Origin: Woeseiaceae bacterium | Lineage (GTDB): Bacteria > Pseudomonadota > Gammaproteobacteria > Steroidobacterales > Woeseiaceae | Assembly (NCBI GenBank): GCA_013138675.1 | Contig: WTCH01000221.1 | Span: 1 to 7,142, forward strand | Length of the DNA: 7,142 nt | Reading direction: 5' to 3' | Part shown: one piece after another, positions 1 to 5,083 of the stretch | Position numbering within the stretch: position 1 is the stretch's first letter | How the letters are laid out: every line of letters begins with the position of its first letter | Program-made: the position numbers and the translations under genes | Notes under the pieces: generated by a model | What the model was told of the DNA's origin: nothing | The model's input: the letters and a program-made list of their open reading frames with translations, nothing else | Databases searched by the model: none

Positions 1-1
1 C

Positions 2-40
2 GCAACAATCGAGGCAATCGGGATTGTGATCCTGCTCTGA
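2..40 (+). CDS. Possible C-terminal tail of a hydrophobic protein (partial)
   Basis: Read in frame 2 the first bases give ATIEAIGIVILL followed by a TGA stop at 38-40. The peptide is hydrophobic and could be the end of the last membrane helix of a protein encoded to the left of the window. The stop lies 19 bases from the stop of the convergent lipoprotein gene, which would be a normal convergent arrangement. Only 12 codons are visible, the other frames are also largely open over so short a stretch, and no family can be recognised. Confidence 0.3.
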   Translation, partial: ATIEAIGIVILL

Positions 41-59
41 GAGAAGGCTGCTATTGGCG

Positions 60-416
60 CTATTGGGAGGTTTGTGCCGCCGGTTTCCTCTTGCTGGCTT
101 CGATATACGCTTGAGCCTCCTCTTGTAGTCTCTCCCTCTCCGCACGCGTGAGGCACACTTTTGTCGCAATGCGTGACCCGGTTAATTTCTCCCTGGTACA
201 GATAAGTTCATTACCATCCGCAATAGTTGTCTCCACGGGTGCTTCTGAAACACCAACTTGTTCTATCACGCCCTCGGCCTCACCCTCGGTCGCGGTCGGG
301 TCACTGGTTATCACCGAGGTTTCGGCCTTCGCACCCGGTACTGGTGACTCTGTGCCAGATGTTGTACACGCCGCGATTCCCAAAAAGGCTATGGCCACTA
401 CATGTCGTCGATTCAT
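60..416 (-). CDS. Small predicted lipoprotein of unknown function with a TGSRI two-cysteine motif
   Basis: The product is 118 residues from the ATG at 416. I chose this start over the in-frame start at 446 because the signal peptide begins there (MNRRHVVAIAFLGIAAC) and an AGGTGG ribosome binding site lies just upstream. The N-terminus has two arginines, a short hydrophobic core and a lipobox I-A-A-C with the lipidated cysteine at residue 17. Residues 18-68 are a Ser/Thr/Pro/Glu/Ala-rich, probably disordered linker. Residues 71-107 form the only ordered-looking part: Cys73, the motif TGSRI at 79-83, Cys88, and then a charged helix rich in Glu and Arg. I recall similar small proteins with a C-x-n-TGSRI-x-n-C core annotated as hypothetical in other proteobacteria. 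The two cysteines could form a disulfide in the periplasm. The function is unknown. The gene is divergent from ffh and probably transcribed alone. Confidence 0.8.
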   Translation of the reverse strand: MNRRHVVAIAFLGIAACTTSGTESPVPGAKAETSVITSDPTATEGEAEGVIEQVGVSEAPVETTIADGNELICTREKLTGSRIATKVCLTRAERERLQEEAQAYIEASKRKPAAQTSQ

Positions 417-479
417 TGCTCCACCTGCAGTCAGTTCAATTGTCAATCATCAGACAAGAATAGCTTATCAGCAGTTCCC

Positions 480-509
480 AGAATAGAACTGGTGGTACGT
501 AATTGTCAC
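480..509 (-). promoter_or_regulatory. Weak candidate promoter for the lipoprotein gene
   Basis: On the - strand GTGACA (504-509) resembles a -35 box (5 of 6 bases) and TATTCT (480-485) a -10 box (4 of 6), with 18 bases between them. Transcription would start near 473, leaving a leader of about 57 bases before the ATG at 416. The -35 box lies inside the small palindrome ATTGTCACAAT (502-512), which could serve as an operator. The matches are modest and chance is a real alternative. Confidence 0.22.
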
Positions 510-614
510 AATCTCATCATGTGAGCGGCCGCTTCTCGGCGCGATTGCCAGTCTCCGTTCTCGTCAGTGGCGAATCCGTTGAGGGCGGGGATTGTGAAGT
601 CTGTGCGGGAGTAT

Positions 615-630
615 CCGCATTGGGATGCGG
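615..630. other. 6-bp hairpin in the lipoprotein-ffh gap
   Basis: CCGCAT (615-620) and ATGCGG (625-630) are perfect inverted repeats around the tetraloop TGGG. No run of T follows directly, so it does not look like an intrinsic terminator. It sits 24 bases before the REP-like palindrome. The whole gap between the two divergent genes (417-730) has no convincing coding region: the open frames there lack ribosome binding sites and recognisable protein sequence. Confidence 0.4.
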
Positions 631-653
631 TTTGGTTGTAGTGGTTTGCGGTC

Positions 654-706
654 GCCCGCTGGCCAGGTCCCCCTTGAGGGGAGGCGGGCTCCTACAGGCG
701 GGCTCC
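654..706 (-). repeat. REP-like palindromic element with GTAG head
   Basis: Arms GCCCGC (654-659) and GCGGGC (684-689) can pair around a 24-base centre that holds the palindrome TGGCCA (660-665) and an inner hairpin TCCCC/GGGGA (668-672 with 678-682). Read on the - strand the element begins GTAGGAGCCCGC and closes with GCGGGC. This is the layout of gammaproteobacterial REP sequences of the GTAG type, which are mobilised by RAYT transposases. The unit AGGCGGGCTCC occurs twice (682-692 and 696-706), so part of a second copy seems to be attached. I infer a non-autonomous REP insertion. No RAYT gene is in the window, and only one copy is visible, so dispersion through the genome cannot be tested here. 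Confidence 0.5.
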
Positions 707-717
707 AATAAATAATG

Positions 718-723
718 TAAAAT
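718..723 (+). promoter_or_regulatory. Candidate -10 box of ffh directing a near-leaderless mRNA
   Basis: TAAAAT (5 of 6 bases of TATAAT) ends seven bases before the ffh ATG at 731. Transcription from it would begin at or next to the start codon. No Shine-Dalgarno sequence is seen in the AT-rich stretch before the ATG, which agrees with a leaderless message. The expected -35 position falls in the GC-rich repeat and has no recognisable box, so the promoter call is weak. Confidence 0.3.
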
Positions 724-730
724 CCGCGCC

Positions 731-2092
731 ATGTTTGAGAATCTAACAGGCAGGCTTTCGGAAGCAGCGCGCAGTCTGAGCGGCAAAGGCCGTATTACCG
801 AAAGCAATATCAAAGACACGTTAAGGCAGGTTCGCCTTGCACTGCTCGAGGCCGACGTCGCGTTGCCCGTCGTCAAGACGTTTATCGAGCGCATTCGCGA
901 GAAGGCCGTTGGCGAGGAAGTCAGCAAAAGCCTGACGCCTGGGCAAGCGCTGGTCAAAATCATTCACGCCGAAATCGTGCGCCTGCTGGGCGACGATCAT
1001 GCACCGATCAATTTCAAGGCTCAGCCGCCCGTTGTTGTCTTGCTGGCCGGTTTACAAGGTGCGGGCAAGACGACCTCCGCAGCGAAGCTTGCAAAGCGGC
1101 TGATCGACAAGGACAAGAAACGGGTCATGCTGGTCAGTGTCGATGTCTACCGACCGGCCGCCATCCTGCAACTCGAAACACTTGCGGGCGAGGTCGGTGC
1201 ACTGCACTGCGCAAGTAGTGCAGACGAGAAGCCGACCGAGATAGTAGAGCGGGCCCTGGATGAAGCGCGCCGGTCGCACGCTGACGTCCTGATCATCGAC
1301 ACTGCAGGCCGACTACATGTCGACGACGACATGATGAACGAAGTCGTTGCGGTACACGCGAAATCGGGTGCGATAGAGACGCTATTCGTTGTCGACAGCA
1401 TGGCAGGCCAGGATGCCGTCAATGCCGCGACGGCATTTGATAGCAGCTTGCCACTCACCGGCATCATTTTGACGAAGGCGGACGGTGACGCGAAAGGCGG
1501 TGTCGCCTTGTCGGTGCGTGAGATCACCGGCAAACCGATACGTTTCCTGGGTGTCGGCGAAAAAGTCGATGCGCTTGAAGCCTTCCATCCGGAGCGAATG
1601 GCCTCGCGTATCCTGGGCATGGGTGATGTTCTGTCACTCGTTGAGGAGATCGAGGACAAGGTCAACAAGGAAAAGACCGAAAAACTCGCCAAAAAGCTCA
1701 AGAAGGGTCGTGGTTTCGACCTGTCGGACCTCAAGGACCAGCTCGAGCAGATGATGAACATGGGCGGCATGGCTGCAATGCTCGATAAACTGCCCATTCC
1801 CGGCAATGTGAATCGGGCAGCCCTGAAAGACCAGGCGAACGAACAGCAGCTAAAACGCCAGGTCGCGGTTATCAATTCGATGACACCGGGCGAGCGGCGT
1901 TTCCCGAAGATCATCAACGGCTCCCGCAAAAAGCGCATAGCAGCGGGATCCGGACTGCAGATTCAGGACGTGAATCGGCTGCTCAAGCAGTTCACGCAGA
2001 TGGAAAAAATGATGCGCAAAATGTCTCGCGGAGGCATGAAAAAGATGATGCGCGGCATGCCTGGCGGTGGTATGCCTTCGGGAATGCGCTAA
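731..2092 (+). CDS. ffh: Signal recognition particle protein Ffh (SRP54)
   Basis: Ffh is the GTPase of the bacterial signal recognition particle. With 4.5S RNA it binds signal sequences emerging from the ribosome and hands the complex to FtsY at the inner membrane. The 453-residue product matches the usual length. The N-domain helical bundle covers about 1-95. The G domain follows with the P-loop GLQGAGKTT (108-116), the insertion-box motif DVYRPAA (138-144), DTAGR (190-194), TKADG (248-252) and the junction motif RILGMGD (293-299). The methionine-rich M domain occupies about 300-453. It includes the RNA-binding segment SRKKRIAAGSGLQIQDV (398-414) and a tail of repeated Met, Gly, Lys and Arg. 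All key motifs are intact. The ATG at 731 matches the family N-terminus MFENLTGRLS. No ribosome binding site is visible, so translation may be leaderless. The next gene, rpsP, has its own promoter. Confidence 0.98.
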   Translation: MFENLTGRLSEAARSLSGKGRITESNIKDTLRQVRLALLEADVALPVVKTFIERIREKAVGEEVSKSLTPGQALVKIIHAEIVRLLGDDHAPINFKAQPPVVVLLAGLQGAGKTTSAAKLAKRLIDKDKKRVMLVSVDVYRPAAILQLETLAGEVGALHCASSADEKPTEIVERALDEARRSHADVLIIDTAGRLHVDDDMMNEVVAVHAKSGAIETLFVVDSMAGQDAVNAATAFDSSLPLTGIILTKADGDAKGGVALSVREITGKPIRFLGVGEKVDALEAFHPERMASRILGMGDVLSLVEEIEDKVNKEKTEKLAKKLKKGRGFDLSDLKDQLEQMMNMGGMAAMLDKLPIPGNVNRAALKDQANEQQLKRQVAVINSMTPGERRFPKIINGSRKKRIAAGSGLQIQDVNRLLKQFTQMEKMMRKMSRGGMKKMMRGMPGGGMPSGMR

Positions 2093-2131
2093 GCCACGGA
2101 AATCACTGGAATTATTCGTCGCGAAAACGGC

Positions 2132-2159
2132 TTCACATTTGGTTTGAAACCGGTACAAT
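2132..2159 (+). promoter_or_regulatory. Sigma70-type promoter of the rpsP operon
   Basis: TTCACA (2132-2137, 5 of 6 bases of TTGACA) and TACAAT (2154-2159, 5 of 6 of TATAAT) are 16 bases apart. Transcription would start near 2166, giving a leader of about 76 bases before the rpsP ATG. It lies in the only sizeable gap between ffh and rpsP, where an operon promoter is expected. Confidence 0.6.
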
Positions 2160-2170
2160 GCGCAACCTGA

Positions 2171-2221
2171 TCGGGCAGGGCCCCGACGGAGCAGTATCCC
2201 ACGGGATTTTCTGCCTTTTTT
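2171..2221 (+). terminator. Leader hairpins with terminator-like element upstream of rpsP (candidate attenuator)
   Basis: The first hairpin has the arms TCGGG (2171-2175) and CCCGA (2182-2186) with a six-base loop. The second pairs GCAG (2191-2194) with CTGC (2211-2214) and ATCC (2196-2199) with GGAT (2204-2207), leaving a small asymmetric internal loop. It is followed by C and six T (2216-2221), as in an intrinsic terminator. GGCAG (2174-2178) in the first hairpin can instead pair with CTGCC (2211-2215), which would disrupt both hairpins, so an antiterminator fold is possible. Because the promoter lies upstream, the element would sit inside the rpsP leader and could attenuate the operon. The simpler reading is a terminator for ffh. 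The stem is short and contains mismatches. Confidence 0.45.
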
Positions 2222-2241
2222 GCATTTTTAACGGAAAAACA

Positions 2242-2499
2242 ATGGTTAGTATTCGTCTGTCGCGCGCTGGCGCGAAGAAACGTCCTTTTTATCACCTGGT
2301 GGTCACCGACAGTCGTAATCGTCGGGACGGCCGGTACCTCGAGCGCGTGGGCTTTTTTAATCCGGTTGGTAAGGATCATGAAGAGAATCTGCGCATTGAC
2401 CTCGAACGCGTGGACTACTGGGTTGGGCAGGGCGCACAGCCTTCTGACCGCGTCGCTGCGTTGTTGAAGTCGCACCGCAAGGCCCAGGCCAGCAACTGA
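2242..2499 (+). CDS. rpsP: 30S ribosomal protein S16
   Basis: S16 is a primary binder of the 5' domain of 16S rRNA and is needed for 30S assembly. The product is 85 residues, within the family range, and begins with the typical MVSIRLSRAGAKKRPFYHLV. The conserved core continues with DSRNRRDGRYLE (23-34) and VGFFNP (36-41), then the C-terminal part with DYWVGQGAQPSDRV (58-71) and a short basic tail. The reading frame is open upstream to an ATG at 2158, but that ATG lies in the -10 box and the extra residues are not part of S16, so I use the ATG at 2242, which has a weak ACGGA upstream. It is the first gene of the operon rpsP-rimM-trmD-rplS. Its stop codon overlaps the proposed CTG start of rimM. 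Confidence 0.97.
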   Translation: MVSIRLSRAGAKKRPFYHLVVTDSRNRRDGRYLERVGFFNPVGKDHEENLRIDLERVDYWVGQGAQPSDRVAALLKSHRKAQASN

Positions 2500-3005
2500 G
2501 TGCGGAACTGCAACATCCGGTAGTACTGGGCCGAATTTCGGGCCTGTTTGGTGTCAAGGGTTGGGTCAAGGTGTTTTCGTTCACCCAGCCGCGAGAAGCG
2601 ATCCTCGATTACAATCGCTGGTATCTGAAACGAAAAGGAGATTGGCAAGCCACTTCGATTCGTGAGGGCAAACGCCACGGTAAGACGGTCATCGTCCAAA
2701 TTGAGGGCGTCGATGACAGGGAAGAGGCGGCATTGTTTGTTGATTGTGACATCGCCGTGTCGAAAGATGATTTTCCCGATGCCGAGGACGGACATTACTA
2801 CTGGGCGGATCTCGAGGGCTTGCGAGTTGTACACCGCGACGGCACCGAATTGGGTTGCGTGGCGTACATGATGGAAACTGGCGCCAATGATGTGATGGTG
2901 ACCAGGGGCGAGCGAGAACGGTTGATTCCGTTTGTCGCGGACAAAGTAATTCTCGACGTTGATTTTGACGAAGGTGTGATCAACGTTGACTGGGAGTGGG
3001 ACTGA
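2496..3005 (+). CDS. rimM: Ribosome maturation factor RimM with an apparent CTG start
   Basis: RimM helps assemble the head of the 30S subunit, binding S19 and late precursors. The first ordinary start codon in frame is a GTG at 2571, but conserved RimM sequence begins well before it. HPVVLGRISGLFGVKGWVKV, encoded from 2514, corresponds to the E. coli stretch [20 protein letters not shown]. Between the in-frame stop at 2445-2447 and 2571 there is no ATG, GTG or TTG. A CTG at 2496-2498 overlaps the rpsP stop as CTGA and would give a 169-residue protein starting MSAELQHP, of normal length. One base change (C to A) would restore the common ATGA overlap. The N-terminal beta-barrel covers about 8-92. 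A PRC-barrel follows from about 100 (YYWADLEG), with METGANDVMV and RLIPF, ending INVDWEWD. A sequencing error at the start codon is the main alternative. Confidence 0.9.
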   Translation: MSAELQHPVVLGRISGLFGVKGWVKVFSFTQPREAILDYNRWYLKRKGDWQATSIREGKRHGKTVIVQIEGVDDREEAALFVDCDIAVSKDDFPDAEDGHYYWADLEGLRVVHRDGTELGCVAYMMETGANDVMVTRGERERLIPFVADKVILDVDFDEGVINVDWEWD

Positions 3006-3009
3006 CACA

Positions 3010-3753
3010 ATGCAGGTCGCAGTTGTCAGCTTATTTCCCGAAATGGTAGGACAGGTCGGCGAGCATGGTGTCGTCGGGCGCGCAGTGGAGCGGCAGATAC
3101 TGTCGTTACAGTGTGTAAATCCGCGGGACTATGCCGAGGACGCCCACCGCACGGTCGACGATCGGCCTTACGGGGGTGGCCCGGGAATGGTTCTTAAATA
3201 CGAGCCGATGGCCAGGGCCATTCACGAGGCGAGAAAGGAATTGCCCGGAGAGAGTCCGGTCATATGTCTCTCGCCACAGGGCAAAGTGTTTGATCAGGAC
3301 GAGGCGAAGCGTCTCGCAGGTTTGCAGGGATTTTGCCTGCTGGCCGGTCGCTACGAGGGAATCGACGAGCGACTGATCGAGAATGAAGTGGACGAGGAGT
3401 TGTCGCTTGGTGACTTCGTCTTGTCCGGCGGTGAGATAGCTGCAATGGCTGTTATCGATGCCGTCACGCGGTTGTTGCCGGGGGTACTCGGTGACGATGA
3501 GTCAGCAAGCCAGGATTCCTTTATGGATGGGCTGCTGGATCACCCGCATTACACGCGGCCGGAGATTATCGATGGTCAACGTGTGCCAGCGGTGCTGTTG
3601 TCGGGTGACCATGCCCGAATTGCACGCTGGCGGTACAAGCAGGCGCTGGGGCGTAGTTTTTTGCGACGTCCAGACCTGGTGAAGAAGATGAATTTGGATC
3701 GGGAGCAACAGACGTTGCTCGATGAATTTTTGAAGGAGCAGGGGCAATCCTGA
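3010..3753 (+). CDS. trmD: tRNA (guanine-37-N1)-methyltransferase TrmD
   Basis: TrmD uses S-adenosylmethionine to methylate G37 next to the anticodon of tRNAs reading CUN, CCN and CGG, which prevents +1 frameshifting. The product is 247 residues from the ATG at 3010. I preferred this to an in-frame upstream start at 2986 because family members begin at the equivalent of MQVAVVSLFPEM and the longer form would run further into rimM. The trefoil-knot SPOUT domain shows YGGGPGM (54-60), LLAGRYEGIDER (110-121), LSLGDFVLSGGE (131-142) and SASQDSF (165-171). Asp169 is the catalytic base and Arg154 is also kept, with the same numbers as in E. coli. LLDHPHYTRP (175-184) leads into the linker and the C-terminal tRNA-binding domain. 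The gene starts four bases after the rimM stop and has only a weak ribosome binding site, so coupling to rimM translation is likely. Confidence 0.98.
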   Translation: MQVAVVSLFPEMVGQVGEHGVVGRAVERQILSLQCVNPRDYAEDAHRTVDDRPYGGGPGMVLKYEPMARAIHEARKELPGESPVICLSPQGKVFDQDEAKRLAGLQGFCLLAGRYEGIDERLIENEVDEELSLGDFVLSGGEIAAMAVIDAVTRLLPGVLGDDESASQDSFMDGLLDHPHYTRPEIIDGQRVPAVLLSGDHARIARWRYKQALGRSFLRRPDLVKKMNLDREQQTLLDEFLKEQGQS

Positions 3754-3774
3754 CGGAAGCCCGGGTACAAAGAC

Positions 3775-4119
3775 ATGAGCAAAGTAATCGAAGCGATCGA
3801 ACAGGAACAGATGAACAAGGAAATCCCCGAGTTTTCTCCGGGCGACACGGTCATCGTTCAGGTCAAAGTAAAGGAAGGCACTCGCGAGCGTTTGCAGGCC
3901 TTTGAGGGCGTCGTCATTGCCAAGCGCAATCGTGGCCTCAACTCGTCATTCACGGTTCGCAAGATTTCGCATGGCGAAGGCGTAGAGCGTGTGTTCCAGA
4001 CCTACAGCCCGGTCGTTGACTCGCTCAAGGTCAAACGTCGTGGTGATGTGCGACGTGCCAAGCTTTACTACCTGCGTGGACGCACCGGTAAAGCGGCCCG
4101 CATCAAGGAAAAAATCTAG
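3775..4119 (+). CDS. rplS: 50S ribosomal protein L19
   Basis: L19 lies at the interface of the 50S and 30S subunits. The product is 114 residues, one fewer than in E. coli. It keeps the family landmarks: a short N-terminal helix (MSKVIEAIEQEQM), FSPGDTVIVQ, RLQAFEGVVIAKRNRGL (about 43-59), the loop FTVRKISHGEGVERVFQ (61-77), and the basic end VKRRGDVRRAKLYYLRGRTGKAARIKEK. The gene starts 21 bases after trmD and closes the ribosomal operon. No clear intrinsic terminator follows, so some transcription may read into the TRAP genes. Confidence 0.98.
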   Translation: MSKVIEAIEQEQMNKEIPEFSPGDTVIVQVKVKEGTRERLQAFEGVVIAKRNRGLNSSFTVRKISHGEGVERVFQTYSPVVDSLKVKRRGDVRRAKLYYLRGRTGKAARIKEKI

Positions 4120-4140
4120 CACAGCTCGGGCCACGGGGGT

Positions 4141-4157
4141 CAAGTATGGGATACTTG
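4141..4157. promoter_or_regulatory. Perfect 7-bp inverted repeat between rplS and the TRAP operon
   Basis: CAAGTAT (4141-4147) and ATACTTG (4151-4157) are exact inverted repeats around GGG. No T run follows, so it is not a standard intrinsic terminator. At 17 bp, and 38 bases before the TRAP start codon, it has the size and place of an operator for a dimeric regulator. It could also be an RNA hairpin that stabilises the rplS 3' end. I found no convincing sigma70 promoter in the 75-base gap. GGAGGCAGG (4175-4183) downstream is the ribosome binding site of the next gene. Confidence 0.45.
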
Positions 4158-4194
4158 GCATGAACTATAGCTTCGGAGGCAGGTCTTTCGTGGC

Positions 4195-5067
4195 ATGAGC
4201 CCTGAAACGCAAAAACCGCAAGTGTTGGCGCTGCTGATTCTGTTAACAGTATTGGCAACTTCCGGCTGTTCCATCGTCGTGGAAAAGGCGACGGATAGTT
4301 TCGGTACGAACCTCACCAGCGCGATCCTGAACCAGGACGACCCTGAGCTTGTTCGCGACGGCATGCCTGCGTATATCTTGCTGATGGACAGTCTTGACGA
4401 GGGAAATCCCGACAATCCGCCGACGCTGAGTGCTGCTGCAAATCTGTATGCATCTTACGGCGCTGTTTTCGTCGATGATGAGCTCAGGGCAAAGCGACTG
4501 ACATCGCGAGCACGCGACTACGCGTTGCGGGCGATGTGCAATACCTACACGGACTCGTGTGACTGGCGTCAGTTGAACTACGACGATTTCGTGGCAACCC
4601 TGGATGGGCTCACCGAGAAGCACGCCGAGACCGTGTACATCTACGGTTTTGCTACGCTGGCCTACCTTCGTGCACACAGTTCCGACTGGAATTCGATGGC
4701 AGAGTTACCGCAGGCCGAAGCACTGATGAAGCGCTACCTCGAAATCAGTGGCGAGTCAGCAAATGCGTCTGCTCACACTTACCTTGGTGTAATCCTGACA
4801 ATTCTGCCCCCGGCCCTGGGCGGCAAACCTGAAGAAGCACGGACACATTTCGAGAAGGCTATTGCTCTGTCGGGCGGCAGGGATCTTGGTGCGAAAATCG
4901 AATTCGTAAAAAGCTATGCCAAACTACTGTACGACCAGGAATTGCACGATCAAATCGTCAACGAAGTGCTTGACGCGGACCCCAAAGCAGATCGTCTGAC
5001 GCTGACCAATGTCCTCGCACAAGAAGAGGCATTGCGGCTGCGCGCAGAGGCGAGCGATTACTTCTGA
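4195..5067 (+). CDS. TRAP transporter TatT-type TPR lipoprotein (T-component)
   Basis: This 290-residue protein resembles the TatT (T-component) family typified by Treponema pallidum Tp0956, a TPR lipoprotein that forms a trimer with a central pore and partners the TRAP binding protein. The N-terminus has a hydrophobic core (V10-A21) and ends TSGC, with Cys25 as the likely lipidation site. The rest is almost all helical. The clearest TPR pair is at about 193-227, including HTYLGVIL, ILPPALGGKPEEARTHFEKAIAL and a following helix (236-249). Earlier helices lie at about 78-91, 100-115 and 145-160. Cys115 and Cys122 could form a disulfide. The start has GGAGGCAGG 11-15 bases upstream, a rather long spacing. 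The gene lies 16 bases before the dctP-type gene in the same direction, as expected for a TPAT operon. The identification rests on sequence character plus context. Confidence 0.87.
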   Translation: MSPETQKPQVLALLILLTVLATSGCSIVVEKATDSFGTNLTSAILNQDDPELVRDGMPAYILLMDSLDEGNPDNPPTLSAAANLYASYGAVFVDDELRAKRLTSRARDYALRAMCNTYTDSCDWRQLNYDDFVATLDGLTEKHAETVYIYGFATLAYLRAHSSDWNSMAELPQAEALMKRYLEISGESANASAHTYLGVILTILPPALGGKPEEARTHFEKAIALSGGRDLGAKIEFVKSYAKLLYDQELHDQIVNEVLDADPKADRLTLTNVLAQEEALRLRAEASDYF

Positions 5068-5083
5068 ACTGGATGAAAACTCG

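Noticed and set aside
441..446. Perfect TTGACA on the - strand upstream of the lipoprotein gene
   Set aside because: At 16-18 bases downstream there is no -10 box, and that position falls on the ribosome binding site and start codon.
503..715. 70-codon + strand frame before ffh
   Set aside because: It runs through the hairpins and repeat, lacks a ribosome binding site and has no protein-like pattern.
417..730. Possible 4.5S SRP RNA gene next to ffh
   Set aside because: The conserved SRP RNA tetraloop and internal-loop sequences (such as the GGAAGGAAGCAGCC region) are not present on either strand.
517..963. 148-codon - strand frame across the ffh start and the upstream gap
   Set aside because: It overlaps the first 78 codons of ffh and the REP-like palindrome, its tail is Pro/Thr-rich low-complexity sequence, and no ribosome binding site or domain is seen.
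1147..1938. 263-codon open frame on the - strand opposite ffh
   Set aside because: It lies wholly inside the intact ffh gene, its product is Ser/Arg/Ala-rich with no recognisable domain, and it is the usual antisense shadow of a GC-rich coding sequence.
2158..2241. N-terminal extension of S16 by 28 residues
   Set aside because: The ATG overlaps the -10 box, the added residues are translated terminator-like sequence, and S16 proteins begin at MVSIRLSR or similar.
4155..4172. Sigma54-type promoter before the TRAP operon (TTGGCATGA...TAGCT)
   Set aside because: The GG and GC elements are 11 bases apart instead of the strict 10, and the -12 box has a mismatch.
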